64,000 nt of DNA from Coemansia sp. RSA 1804. Lineage: Eukaryota; Kickxellomycota; Kickxellomycetes; Kickxellales; Kickxellaceae. Every line of letters starts with the position of its first letter. Position 1 is the stretch's first letter. The stretch is from contig JANBTH010000005.1 in assembly GCA_027578815.1 (NCBI GenBank), positions 28,178-92,177 on the forward strand, given 5' to 3'. Made by a program: the position numbers and the translations under genes. This document shows positions 1 to 10,417 of this stretch, piece by piece. The notes under the pieces were generated by a model. The model had not been told where the DNA came from, searched no databases, and worked only from the letters and a program-made list of their open reading frames with translations.

Positions 1-1453
1 AATATAACAGAAAATAAAGGAGGAGGAGGGAGGAGGGAGGAGGAAAAGATAGACTATATAATTGTATTGCAAGGCGTTTGAAAGGAGAACAAGAACAAAA
101 AAAAGAACAGAATGTATATATGGCGATGATGAAATATTCAAGAAAGTTGGACGAAAAAAGAAAAGGGAAGAAGAGTATGGGGAGGTTTATTTTTTGTTGT
201 TTATTTCCCAAGACTTTATATAAATTCCCAACAAGTGAGCAGAAAGTTATACCGCAATTCACCCCATTCAACCTATCTGGAATAAGAAAAGGGGTAGGTG
301 TGTAAAAATATCTCACAACAAACAACCACAACCTCGAGCACACGCAAGAAACAAAAAGTAGCAATAATAATAATATATGGAAAGCGAAATACAAGAGAAA
401 ACAATAAATATAATCAAGGGCACATAAACAAAAAAATCTGAACCACATAAAGATGAAGGAAAAAGAATATGGAAATAAAAATCGATTTTCCGATAAAGAA
501 ATGGAAGAGTACAAAAAAAACGATTGATTGATTGATGCACAAAAAGTCCTCAATTTCCTTATCCTCCATCACCGACTTTTTTGTTTCCATTTGTCATGCG
601 CCTCAAGTCCAGTGAAAAAAGCAGAGCGCATTCCAACCTTTTTTTCCACTGCTTTTTTAGATGCGCACGCTCATTCCGTCAGCCAATGACGTAATTGGAA
701 TGCCTTGCAGCAGCAAAAGCAGCAGCAGCAAGCGACAAGGCCGGTTCAAAAATACTTTCTTGCTTTATTTATCGTTTTAGATGTTGGATTCAAGAAGAAG
801 AAGAAAGAAAGAAGCCAAAGTCCAGAGCCCAACCACAGCTGCTTTGCTATCTGCAAAGATTGAACGAAAAAGAAAAGAAACATCGAGTCGCTTGTTCTTT
901 CAACAAGGCATGCTGCTGCTTTGTCGAATATGCTGCAACATCATTAATGCTGAGCAAGCCAGTAAATAACGCCAGTGTCCTGGCATATTACACAAGCATA
1001 GCCGAAATGTTGCTATGCCAATCTGTCCTGTGCCATCATGTATCATGTACTAGCGGAGACGAAGCCTTGGAATAGCAATCTGCATGCGCACCATTGTTCT
1101 CTATATCTACTGCACCATCTGGATTTAGTGGACATGCTTCCCAGTCTCCCGTCTCTCTTTCAGAACAAAGGTATTATGCTGCAAAAAAAGGTGTTTCTAC
1201 TGCTTTGAGCTCATTGTTTCGAGTGCGCCGGTGCCAATGACACTTGGACGCGACACAGGGAGCTATGGTAAACAAACAAACAGGAAGCACCCCTTTTGCT
1301 TTCTCTCTCTAGTCCACACAGCATCCTCTTGTGCGTATGCTTGATTTTTTTACGGTACATTTAGTTATACAAACAATATTGCATTATATTATATAATATT
1401 ATTAGCCAGGAAAACAAATAAAGCACGGTATTTTGTATTGAGAGCTTTGCGGG
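1..1453. other. AT-rich intergenic region
   Basis: I see no convincing gene here. The stretch holds purine-rich and pyrimidine-rich low-complexity DNA. The longest frames (for example around 695-1075) lack an ATG start and have no recognisable domain. A CCAAT/CRE-like palindrome near 683-698 is listed separately. The region probably contains upstream regulatory DNA and the 5' untranslated part of the gene starting at 1454. Confidence 0.6.
683..698. promoter_or_regulatory. CCAAT/CRE-like imperfect palindrome
   Basis: The sequence ccaatgacgtaattgg is an imperfect dyad. CCAAT and its complement ATTGG flank a core that overlaps TGACGTAA, the site class bound by ATF/CREB-type bZIP proteins. CCAAT is the class bound by the HAP/NF-Y complex. 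It lies about 760 bp upstream of the next start codon, so its target is uncertain. The motif assignment is by resemblance only. Confidence 0.35.
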
Positions 1454-3025
1454 ATGATTGGGATTGGCAGCAGCCTGCGCCTACCGCCGCAGCCGCCATC
1501 TTCAAGCAAGCATCGGGCAGACAACAGCCGCACGCACCGGCGCGAAAGCAGCCTCAGCACCAACGCTAGCACCACAAGCAGCCAGTCGCGGGTTCTTCCA
1601 TTTGCCACCGCATCCACACGCGCCCTGCGCATTGCGCCTCCCGTCACTGCCACAGGTGGAGGAGGAGGAGGCATAGCAGCGATGGCAGCGATTGCCGAGC
1701 ACCCGGTATTGCCTCGTCGCGCCAGCGACAAGAGAGAGTCGCTTCCGACAATCACCATCGATGGCGCGGCAACCGCCACGGTGTCCGGGCAAACGTATTA
1801 CCCGGCGCTCGGCCATCCGCGCTTTGCATTAGCCAAGCCGCGCCGTGTCATCACGGCAAACAGCGCCATTGCAGGCACCACCAGCGCAATGGGTCTTGAC
1901 CATGGAACAGGCTATTATGACAAACCCGGCAATGCCAGTGTGCGCCCGGCAAAGGGGCGCAGGAAGCCAGGAACGGCCCAGAGGGTTCGTGCATCCATCA
2001 GCCTGCACTCGATGCTTCCGTCGGCCACCGCCGAAGCAAAACGCCAGATGGCCGGCAGTCTAGCCAGCATCAACTCCGGCAGCAATAGCAGCCTGGGCGG
2101 CACTCGCACTCGCCCTATTATCGGGCTTGGTGTCACGCTGAATCCAACCGATGTGCTGGTGACGCTGCAGCCAAGAGGACGTAGCCAGAAGAATCTAAAG
2201 GAAAAGGAGGAAGAAAAGGGCCTGCGCTGCGCTGTACTGACCAAGACACCCAGGCTTCTTTCTCCCGTCCGGTCCCTTTTCTACGCGGATTGCGTGGAAG
2301 CCGCCAGACCTACAACACACCAGAACAACAACAAAAACAGCATTGACAGCAGCAATAGTCCCGACACAGCTAAGCACCAGAGCGAGGCGCTGCTGGACAA
2401 AGCGTTCAAATGCGTGTCGTTCGAGTCGCTTCGCTCCACAAGTTCCAGCTCCAGCTCCAGCTCCAGCTCCAGCTCCAGCCTATTCGGCCCGATTAATGGG
2501 GATCCCAAGCTTGTTGCGCTGTCGAATAGCAGCAGCAGCAATAGCAGCAGCAGCGCAGCTGGTCGTAGCGGCGCCGAAAGAAACGCCGTTGCTGGCTCTG
2601 ATTCGGATTATAATTACGATCTCGATCTTGGTGATACCGAGGAGGAGGAACCAGCACCACAGACTGTGCAAAAGGACATCCACGAGAAAGAAGCACAAGA
2701 AGAAGGGGCTGCTCCCAAGCAATCATCCTTATTGTCGTCGTCGCAGTCCAGCCTGGGCCACCAGCCAGTCGCCGTCACCTGCGTTCTCTGTTTCGAGCAT
2801 GTTCTGCTTTCGCAGAAACGCAGCTACACGCTGCGGTGTCCTGGCTGCGGGAATGGGCTGGAATGGCTCAGCGACAGAAAACGCAGCTGCTTAAGCGAGC
2901 TGCAACAGCCACCGCCAGCCGAACCGTGGTCTCTGCCATCGTCGCTGTCAACTCTAAGGCCTCAGGACCAGCAACAATGCAAACTCAGACAAGGCTTTGC
3001 TCTTTTGTCCTCCGCGACGCACTGA
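1454..3025 (+). CDS. orphan Ser-rich protein with C-terminal zinc-ribbon-like CxxC pair
   Basis: The product is 523 residues with no family I recognise. The first 430 residues are mostly low complexity: Ser/Thr/Ala-rich stretches, a poly-Ser run encoded by AGCTCC repeats (DNA near 2442-2479), a second Ser/Asn run and an acidic patch. The only ordered-looking part is near the C-terminus. C443 and C446 form one CxxC and C462 and C465 a second, 15 residues apart, followed by a hydrophobic-aromatic stretch (GLEWLS). This spacing fits a small treble-clef or zinc-ribbon site. The ATG used is the first in frame and follows an AT-rich leader. Coding base composition is GC-rich like the neighbours. 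Function is unknown; nuclear or adaptor roles would be guesses. Confidence 0.65.
   Translation: MIGIGSSLRLPPQPPSSSKHRADNSRTHRRESSLSTNASTTSSQSRVLPFATASTRALRIAPPVTATGGGGGGIAAMAAIAEHPVLPRRASDKRESLPTITIDGAATATVSGQTYYPALGHPRFALAKPRRVITANSAIAGTTSAMGLDHGTGYYDKPGNASVRPAKGRRKPGTAQRVRASISLHSMLPSATAEAKRQMAGSLASINSGSNSSLGGTRTRPIIGLGVTLNPTDVLVTLQPRGRSQKNLKEKEEEKGLRCAVLTKTPRLLSPVRSLFYADCVEAARPTTHQNNNKNSIDSSNSPDTAKHQSEALLDKAFKCVSFESLRSTSSSSSSSSSSSSSLFGPINGDPKLVALSNSSSSNSSSSAAGRSGAERNAVAGSDSDYNYDLDLGDTEEEEPAPQTVQKDIHEKEAQEEGAAPKQSSLLSSSQSSLGHQPVAVTCVLCFEHVLLSQKRSYTLRCPGCGNGLEWLSDRKRSCLSELQQPPPAEPWSLPSSLSTLRPQDQQQCKLRQGFALLSSATH
2442..2479. repeat. AGCTCC hexanucleotide microsatellite (poly-Ser)
   Basis: Tandem AGCTCC units read in frame as consecutive serines inside the orphan zinc-ribbon-like protein. 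Such tracts vary in length by slippage. Confidence 0.8.
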
Positions 3026-4046
3026 GAGATAATGGCAAGTAAGGCTGGCGGGGGAAGAGAGGATAATAAAAGCGGTAAAGAGGAAACAGAGTAGAATTGA
3101 GGAGATTTCTATTATTGACGGTTTGTTTTGCTTCTTTTGATTTCTATTTGTTTGTTGACATCTCATTGACACCAGTTGCGCCACTCTAAATTTCTTTTGA
3201 CAATATAACGTAATGCTCAAAAAGGGAGAAACAAGCGAATAACCAAAATTTAATGCAAGGAACTGCTGGTATTTCTACTCTTGCTTGTTACCATTTTTGG
3301 GAAATAACGGTTTTTCATTTGTGTACACTTTCTTCTTCTTCATCAAGAATCCGTTGAAGCGCAGCATTATTTTTTCTTTCTCCTCTTCTTCCTCTTGCCG
3401 CGTAATTTTTCGTTTTTTATTTTTCTGCTCCTTTTCAATTCTCCCGGTTTTTGTACCTGTAAACCAAAAGAAGACGTATCGGCATATTTCCACCATAGGT
3501 ACGGTTATTGACGGTCTTTGCGGATAAAGAAATTCCGGAAATGTCTGATACACCGAGCCATATCAGCTTACATTTGCTCCCCCTTCTCCCCACTCCCTCC
3601 CTCACACGCACAAAAGAAAAAACATGGACTGTTAACTACACCAAGCCAGACAAAACCATTCTAAATAGCAAGATAGATCAAAAGGGGAGGTGTTGTTTTT
3701 TTTATTGCCTAACGAATACGGTGACCAAAATCACATGGCATATTACAATATAATACCAAAAACCTAGCATAGATTATACAGGATTAGAGCGCCGTCTACA
3801 CCAATTCGTTTCATTTCATCTGGCTGATATCCACATGTCATTCGCTCCCTTTCTCTTCTCTTCTTCTCTCCCACTTGCCATATTAGGTCTGTCTGCTCAT
3901 CTGGCATGCGATACATTTTTTGTCTTTTACTGTAGAGATCACGAACAACATCGTAAAAAAGTAAAAAAAAGAATCTCCCGGCTCTTGTGCCAAGCCTCTA
4001 GATTCGATAACAACAACTAAAACAGCAGCAAAAAGGAGGAGAGAGG
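3026..4046. other. AT-rich intergenic region
   Basis: No gene is supported. It contains T-rich and CTT-rich tracts. It must hold the 3' end of the upstream gene and the promoter and leader of the B-box protein gene. The leader immediately before the ATG at 4047 is purine-rich (aaaaggaggagagagg). Confidence 0.6.
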
Positions 4047-7000
4047 ATGGCACCTCCTCCACCGTTTCTGCAAACCCTTTTGGATTTCTGCGCCAACCGC
4101 AGCAGCACAGCACCATCCAGCGGCGCCAAATCCCGACAGCAGAATGACACCAGCATCGAAGAGCCAAGCACCAATGTTGGTACCACTCCAATGGCAGAGC
4201 CGCCAAACCGTGCACAGCTTGGCAGAAGCTCCGTCCACGTGATGCAGAGCACACATGACGCAACATCAGCAACAACGACGACGACGCCCGACAATGGTGG
4301 CAACAGAAGAAGGACAGGCAGGAGGCGGACGCAGAGCAGAAGCTCCTGGCAAACAGACTGTGTCGATCCACAGCTGCTGTTTCAGGCGGATGTGGATGGT
4401 AATAATAATAATAACGATGAAGGCAACCTGCGACAGAAAGGCGCGACGAAGCTGTCGCGGTTTCTATTCAAAGGCAAAAGCAAAGCATCGCTTGCAAAGG
4501 AGCTTTTGCTGCAGCGTCCAGCCGAGAGCAGCGGTGTTGCTTCTTTCAAACAGAGTGCGCAGCATCAACAACAACAAAAACAACAAATGCAACAAATACA
4601 ACAGCATGCGAGGGTCAAAAGCGATGGCTGTTGTGCTTCTTTCTTGCCCCAATACAACAACATTCACAATCACGGCCATAACCCATACTCGGCCACGCCT
4701 AGCACGCCATCGCCATCATCGTCATCATCACCAGAAGCAGCTACGCCGCAGAGGAGATTGCACAATCGCCGCAACAGCACCAAGCATAGCACTACTACTC
4801 ATCGTCATTCTGATACACCACTTATGCCCCTTAATGGCAAGCAACATCACCGCAGTCATCACAGCAATACTCAGCAGCATCAGCAGCATCAACAATACTC
4901 GGCAGAAGCATACGGACAAACTACAGTAGCCGACTGTCCAGCGCCAGTTCCTCACTTTGTACACACACAGCTGGACACATACCAGCACCAGCACCAGCAC
5001 CAGCACCAGCACCAGCACCAGCATCAACAGAACCAGCAGAATCGGACTCGGACTCAGTTTGGCCACAGTCCCCTCAAACACATTTTGTCGATGCGCAGCC
5101 CATCATCATCGTCGTCGGGCTACCTCGAAGGCCACACAAAGAAAGGCAGAAAGGGGAGGAAACGCAGTGCCTCCATCGCCACTACCAGCGCACACAGCGT
5201 ACCGCCAGTTACAAGCAGAAGCGCCCAGTCTAGCGGGACATACGCGGATGCCGCGGTAGCAGCCACACTCGCGCCCGAGACTCCACCGCCGCTACAGCTG
5301 GATCCGTCGCATGGTTTGGCCAACACTACACCAAACAAACACAGCAGCAGGCACCACGGCAAGCAGAAGAGAAAGCACAGCAACCACCGGCGCGGACGCA
5401 GTGGCGGAGGATCGAGGGCTGCTGTGGCGGCGGGATCCAAGGAGTCGTCTCCAATGTCAACACACACGCTGACCGAGGAAAGAGAAGCCCACGGCGTGAC
5501 AGCTCTGGCTTTGTATGATAGCAGCGGTGGTGATGGTGTTGGTCTCAAGCAGAAGAGCTCGTGTGCCAGCGAGATGATGCTGGTCATGGAGGCCCTGGAG
5601 CCGCTTACGGTGGCAGTTGCAACAACCGTACCGGCAGAGGAGAAAGAAGAGGATTTATCCAACCAGAACCAGCTCCAGCTCCAGCTCCAGCAGCCGCTGC
5701 TTGCCACGCTGGCCGAGGAGGAGGATGACGCAGTGGCCGAAGAACAATCACCAGCACTTGCCAGCAACATCCAGCAGCAGTCGGCGGCGGATCTGGAGGC
5801 GCTGGCAGCTGAGGCGCCAGAGCAGGACCGGTGCACGGTGCATCCGGGAGCGCGCAACGATCTGTGGTGCCAGACATGCAGCCAGGCGATATGCAGCCGA
5901 TGCATCGAGGGCCCTGCAGCAACCGGCATCAGCAGCGGCATCGGCCACCGGCTGCACAGCGTGGTGAAGCTGGCAGCAGCCTACGACGACACGTATGAGA
6001 CAATCGAGATGCTGCAGCTCAAGCTGCTGCGCAACCTGGCGGAGACCCGGAACCGCACCACGCTCCTCGACAGCGCAGCGTCGGACCTGGATGCCTCGCT
6101 CGCGCAGGCCAGCAACCAGCTGGAGCAGAACACGCAGGCGGATGCCGAGCGGATCGAAGCCGAGTTCCACGCAATCCACGCGGAAATCGACACCCACCGC
6201 GCCGACTGCCAGCTCTGGCGCAGCGCAATCGAGGACACGCTGTCGACGGTGCAGTCGGTGATGGACGGCGTCACGCAGGCGCAGGCTGTTGCGCAGTGCG
6301 ACGCGCTTGTCGGCGTCATGGAAACCGCCGCCCGCGCGCGCCCGCTGGCGTGGGCCGTCGAGCTGCCGCCGTCTGCCGCGCGGCTGATGGGCTGCGTCCG
6401 GCCCGCCGCCTTCTTCTTCGCGCTCCGCGTGCCCAGCGTCATGGACCTCGGACGCAAGCGCGGTCACGTGCGCGTGGCCGGAACTCCGGCGTCTGCGCAC
6501 GGCGCCGTGTGGGCGGCCGAGGCGCGGCGGTCGCGCAACGCGCTGGGCGAGCCGTGCCTGGCGGTGGCCGTCACGTGCGTGGAGGGCCCACCTTCGTCGT
6601 CGCCGGCAGCGATGATGGTTGGCGTCGATCTGGCGGCACCATCCTATGGCGGCGATTCTGCGCAGACGGGAGAGCGGCGCCACTTTGCGCAATGGCACGC
6701 AGCCAGCTGGACGCAGACGCAGACGCACACATTCACTGTGTGCACGCTGGATGAGCTGGAGCGGTCGGGCGTCTTGGCTTCCTCACCGTCGTCCTCGGCT
6801 GGAGACAGCGGCGCTGGCGATGTGGTTGTGCGCATTGGCGTGCGGCCCGAGTCGTTCCGTGCGCTGGCGCTGGCGCAGGGCGAGCGGATCCGGGTGCTCG
6901 AGGAGCGGCTGCGCAAGGTGACGGAGAGGCCGGCGGATCCGACGGCTGTTGCGCTGGACCAGACGGTGTGCTCCGTGCGGCCGTCCCGGCGCCGACGCAG

Positions 7001-9725
7001 CGATGCGCGCGGCTGGGCCACTTCGCCGCGCGCGAGTGGGCGGCGCAGCGATGTGCACCAGATGTTTGCGCGTCCCGGCGCCGACGACAGCATTGCTGGC
7101 GCAAGGCGTCCGTCGCTGGCGCCGATGCTGCCGCTGCCTGTGCTTCCGCCTCAGCAGCCACCACCGCAGCTGGTCCCCTCGCTGTCTGCACAGCAGCAGC
7201 AGCTCGTGTCGTCGCCTCCGCTCTCGCCCTCGCCTTCATCAATCGCTGGTGGTGGTGGTGATCTGCTTGATCAGAATCAGTCGCCGTCGTCCCAGAGCCA
7301 GTTCCACCGTCGCGCAGTGTCGCTGACGACCAAGCTGCGCCGCCAGCCGCCGATTCCGTTTCCGCTGGCCATGCGCACACGCAGCGTGCAGTCGTCGGTG
7401 ACGATGATGCATGTGGCGTCGGGTGCGAATGGGTCGCAGACCTCGGTGGCATCCAAGTCGTCGCTCTCGGCGCTTGCGCGGCTGACGCAGCCATTTGGCA
7501 ACAGCAACAGCAGCAATGATGCTGGCGATGATGACGATGGCGACGGGAAGCCCGGGATGCTGCGCAGACTGAGCGGCTGGATGCGCAGCACTGCTGCCGA
7601 GGGCCGGACGGCTGCGCATCGTGCGCGGAGGGCACGGCGGCTGGCAAGCAGCGGCGGCATCGGAGGAGGAAGTTCGCTGGCGCTTGGCGATGATGCGTCG
7701 ATTGAGGAGGAGGAAATCGACGACTGGACGTTCCTTGATGGCGAGGTTATGTCGCCGCAGCAGAAGCAGCCATTGCCGGAAGCGGAGGAAGATGCTGCTG
7801 CTGAAGCTGCTCTCTGTAAACCCCACGCGGGACGCTGTCTGGCGCCGTCGGTTCCGCTGCCTCCGCTGCCGCTGGCCGAGCCGGCCGCAGTGGTTGCCGC
7901 CGACGACGATATCGAGGCCGGATTCGCGTTTGACGGAGCGGCCGACATCGAGCGCGAGCAGGCCGAGGTTGACGCGCGAGCCAGACGGTTGCGCACGGAC
8001 GGCGCCTCTTCCAGCAGCGATCTGCAGGCGCGGTACGATTCCATCGTGCAGCGCATCGACGCCCTGCAGCTGATTGCCAACACGGTGGAGAACTCGCGCG
8101 ACGGATTGACCGAGGGCACCCTGCGGCGGATCAGCTCGGAACTCGGCGTGCTTCTCGATGGGCGGAGACGAAGGATCGAGGATGCCAGGGCGCGCGCTGC
8201 TACCACGGCCTCTGGTGCTGGCATGTCGCCGTCGCCTCTGGGATTCAGGCGCCCTGTCACTGCTGGTGCCAATAACGATGATGATGACGATGACGATGGC
8301 TTGCCGCCGCTGATGGCTGCCGCTCATTCGCGCCGCTCGTTCTCGATGGATCCCGCCGAGATCCGGCGTGCCGTTGCGCGCGCTGTTGTCGAGCAGCCGG
8401 CTGGAGGACCATTGCAGCGCAATTCTAGAGACAGCAACGGCAGAACCAGCAGCACTAACACCACCAACGGCACTAGCAACAGAAGCACCAGCAGCAACGG
8501 CAGCAGCAGGGCCGGCAGTCCGAGACGCGGCCAGACACCAGGCAGTCGCCGCGTGTCCGTCGGATCTGGATCCGGACCCGGGTCGCGTGTGGTGCGGCCA
8601 ATCCGGCGTGACAGCGTCAGTACGGCGGCGGCAGCTGTGGGATCAGACACCGATGGCACGCAGCATCAGCAGCTGACTCCGCAGACTAGAAGACAGGGCG
8701 GGATTCTCAAGGCCGGCCGCACACGGCGCGCTATGCCAACAGCGCGACTGCCTGGCAGCTCGGGACCCGATTTCCATGGCGTGGCTACTAGTAATGCTGC
8801 GTCTGCTTCTACCGCCAGTAGCAGCAGCACTCCTCGTAGATCCAGTGGCAGCGAGCCGGCTCCTCCTTCTTTTTCTCTTTCTCTTTCTCTTTCCCAGCCA
8901 CGCACCCCCAAATCCGCTGGCGCTCGTAAGCGTGTGAGGTTTCCGGAGGAGCAGCGGCTGCTCGAGACGATCAGATTGGTTGATCCGCAGATTGCGCAGT
9001 CGATCGAGACCCGTGCCGCCGCCGCCGCCTCGTTGGTCTCCCCGGCGCCGCAGCAGAGAGCCGAGCCCGCTGCTAGTGCTCCGGCGCCTACCGTGCCTGG
9101 CAAAATGCAGTCGTCGGCGGGTAATGCGCGGTGGTCCGATAACGATAGCGAGGGAGAGGAGGAGGAGCAGCGGGTCACGGGGCTTGCGGCGCGCGTGAGA
9201 TCCAGTCCCAGACTGTCTCCCAAGCTACCCGATGATCCTGGAGACTCCGATTCCAACTCATCCGACAGCCTGGTGTCGCCTGCGAGCTGCCGCTTCAACA
9301 CGGCCACCTCCGTTCTGTTTGACGAGGCCACCGATCTTCCTATTGCGCTGCCGTCGGCGCCTCCCGCGTTCAAGCGCCCGCCGCTGCCGCGCCCGCCGGC
9401 ATCGCTTCACATGGTGCTTGGACACGATTACCACCAGCAGCAGCCAGGGCTGCCAGGGCTGCCAGGGCTGCCAGAACCGCTGCTGTCGGAGAGCAAGCAG
9501 CGAGGCTGGAAACGCAGGGCGTCGCTTGCTGTTGGCCCCAACGTCGGGTCCGCGCATTCCTCGCCCGTTGCTGCTCCCTTCGACCAGTATCCGCTGCTGG
9601 GCGGCGAAGGCAGCAACATCTCCAGCCCGCTGTCGGATGTGGCCGTGTTTGGCGGCGATTATGAGGACGCTGAGCGTGGCTGTGATCAGGGCGGCGCTGC
9701 CACTACTGCTCGCTTGTGGTCGTAG
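4047..9725 (+). CDS. giant B-box zinc-finger/coiled-coil protein
   Basis: The product is 1892 residues. Residues 1-590 are largely disordered, with Gln/His/Ser repeats including a (His-Gln)n tract near 313-330. A B-box type zinc site spans 596-637: C596, H599, C608, C611, C616, C619, H634 and H637, the CxxH...CxxC...CxxC...HxxH arrangement of B-box2. A helical, Leu/Ala/Glu/Gln-rich segment follows (about 640-745) and fits the coiled coil that accompanies B-boxes in TRIM proteins. No RING finger precedes the B-box. A region with beta-like character (about 770-930) is followed by long Ser/Pro-rich disorder. KRVRF at 1628-1632 matches the RVxF docking consensus for protein phosphatase 1. The start is the first in-frame ATG, close to the preceding in-frame stop. 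Likely a scaffold or regulator using B-box/coiled-coil oligomerisation; the partner and pathway are unknown. Confidence 0.75.
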   Translation: MAPPPPFLQTLLDFCANRSSTAPSSGAKSRQQNDTSIEEPSTNVGTTPMAEPPNRAQLGRSSVHVMQSTHDATSATTTTTPDNGGNRRRTGRRRTQSRSSWQTDCVDPQLLFQADVDGNNNNNDEGNLRQKGATKLSRFLFKGKSKASLAKELLLQRPAESSGVASFKQSAQHQQQQKQQMQQIQQHARVKSDGCCASFLPQYNNIHNHGHNPYSATPSTPSPSSSSSPEAATPQRRLHNRRNSTKHSTTTHRHSDTPLMPLNGKQHHRSHHSNTQQHQQHQQYSAEAYGQTTVADCPAPVPHFVHTQLDTYQHQHQHQHQHQHQHQQNQQNRTRTQFGHSPLKHILSMRSPSSSSSGYLEGHTKKGRKGRKRSASIATTSAHSVPPVTSRSAQSSGTYADAAVAATLAPETPPPLQLDPSHGLANTTPNKHSSRHHGKQKRKHSNHRRGRSGGGSRAAVAAGSKESSPMSTHTLTEEREAHGVTALALYDSSGGDGVGLKQKSSCASEMMLVMEALEPLTVAVATTVPAEEKEEDLSNQNQLQLQLQQPLLATLAEEEDDAVAEEQSPALASNIQQQSAADLEALAAEAPEQDRCTVHPGARNDLWCQTCSQAICSRCIEGPAATGISSGIGHRLHSVVKLAAAYDDTYETIEMLQLKLLRNLAETRNRTTLLDSAASDLDASLAQASNQLEQNTQADAERIEAEFHAIHAEIDTHRADCQLWRSAIEDTLSTVQSVMDGVTQAQAVAQCDALVGVMETAARARPLAWAVELPPSAARLMGCVRPAAFFFALRVPSVMDLGRKRGHVRVAGTPASAHGAVWAAEARRSRNALGEPCLAVAVTCVEGPPSSSPAAMMVGVDLAAPSYGGDSAQTGERRHFAQWHAASWTQTQTHTFTVCTLDELERSGVLASSPSSSAGDSGAGDVVVRIGVRPESFRALALAQGERIRVLEERLRKVTERPADPTAVALDQTVCSVRPSRRRRSDARGWATSPRASGRRSDVHQMFARPGADDSIAGARRPSLAPMLPLPVLPPQQPPPQLVPSLSAQQQQLVSSPPLSPSPSSIAGGGGDLLDQNQSPSSQSQFHRRAVSLTTKLRRQPPIPFPLAMRTRSVQSSVTMMHVASGANGSQTSVASKSSLSALARLTQPFGNSNSSNDAGDDDDGDGKPGMLRRLSGWMRSTAAEGRTAAHRARRARRLASSGGIGGGSSLALGDDASIEEEEIDDWTFLDGEVMSPQQKQPLPEAEEDAAAEAALCKPHAGRCLAPSVPLPPLPLAEPAAVVAADDDIEAGFAFDGAADIEREQAEVDARARRLRTDGASSSSDLQARYDSIVQRIDALQLIANTVENSRDGLTEGTLRRISSELGVLLDGRRRRIEDARARAATTASGAGMSPSPLGFRRPVTAGANNDDDDDDDGLPPLMAAAHSRRSFSMDPAEIRRAVARAVVEQPAGGPLQRNSRDSNGRTSSTNTTNGTSNRSTSSNGSSRAGSPRRGQTPGSRRVSVGSGSGPGSRVVRPIRRDSVSTAAAAVGSDTDGTQHQQLTPQTRRQGGILKAGRTRRAMPTARLPGSSGPDFHGVATSNAASASTASSSSTPRRSSGSEPAPPSFSLSLSLSQPRTPKSAGARKRVRFPEEQRLLETIRLVDPQIAQSIETRAAAAASLVSPAPQQRAEPAASAPAPTVPGKMQSSAGNARWSDNDSEGEEEEQRVTGLAARVRSSPRLSPKLPDDPGDSDSNSSDSLVSPASCRFNTATSVLFDEATDLPIALPSAPPAFKRPPLPRPPASLHMVLGHDYHQQQPGLPGLPGLPEPLLSESKQRGWKRRASLAVGPNVGSAHSSPVAAPFDQYPLLGGEGSNISSPLSDVAVFGGDYEDAERGCDQGGAATTARLWS
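4981..5022. repeat. CACCAG microsatellite (His-Gln repeat)
   Basis: About seven CACCAG units read as alternating Gln and His within the B-box protein. The alternation is exact at DNA level, which points to recent slippage. Confidence 0.85.
9444..9470. repeat. CCAGGGCTG tandem repeat
   Basis: Three exact nine-base units near the 3' end of the B-box protein gene encode a Pro-Gly-Leu repeat. Confidence 0.8.
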
Positions 9726-9947
9726 TGGCTGATATTTGGGCAATAGTCGAGTGTATGATAATGAGTGGGGAGGAGGAGCCCCGAAATGAAGAATAGTCGA
9801 CTTGTTATTTATTTTTCATACTTGCATTCGTTGAAATAGAATTTTGAGATAGTAGAGCCGTATATTTCATTGCTGAAGCAAGTATATTCACACCACCTGC
9901 GTTTCATATTCTAGAAAACATCTACATTGATGTGGCCGAGCTACAAC

Positions 9948-9953
9948 AATAAA
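9948..9953 (+). terminator. putative polyadenylation signal AATAAA
   Basis: Canonical AATAAA about 220 bp after the stop codon of the B-box protein gene, in a T-rich context. Assigned by position and motif only. Confidence 0.4.
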
Positions 9954-10409
9954 ATGTGGCAGAAACAATTTTCAAACACTCTTTGTGTTCATCGTGTGGA
10001 ATCTGTCTAGAGTGAAATACAGCTTCATTAGACAGACTTGTAAAATGAGCTTTCTCTGGCTTCATTAAGTCTACAAATTAATTAATTATAAATTATTAAT
10101 ACACTCTTTACGACGCTACTGGTATATAAGATAGTGCAAGAAGGTTTCTGTTTTGGAACATCTGCTCAGCTGGACATTCCTATCCCCAATTTGGCTTATT
10201 CTTTTTAACTAAAAAGAATGCATGGCCGCACCACATGATAAGTAGATGACAAAGACACGTTTTTCTTACTATATTTTTCTACACGCAGTATTATAGCAAA
10301 ATATATAGAATTCTATTTTTGGCACACAAAAAAGCTGAATATATTTGTACAGAATGATAAAATAGAAAACTCTCTTTTTAAACCTCCAATTGCCTAGGAA
10401 TATTAGGCC

Positions 10410-10417
10410 TATAAAAG
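10410..10417 (+). promoter_or_regulatory. TATA box of the small ORF
   Basis: TATAAAAG lies 134 bp before the ATG of the 65-residue ORF. A similar TATA-to-ATG distance (139 bp) is seen at the secreted-protein gene at 60274. This supports expression of the small ORF but does not prove it. Confidence 0.45.

Noticed and set aside
695..1075. 126-residue frame upstream of the first gene
   Set aside because: It begins at TTG, is Cys/Lys-rich without a domain pattern, and lies in low-complexity DNA.
4981..5022. Regular repeats that could be mistaken for a CRISPR array
   Set aside because: Units are six bases with no spacers and lie in frame within a gene; the genome is eukaryotic.
6733..7647. Long antisense frames opposite the B-box gene
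   Set aside because: High-GC coding DNA gives long shadow frames; these are Arg/Ala/His-rich without domains.
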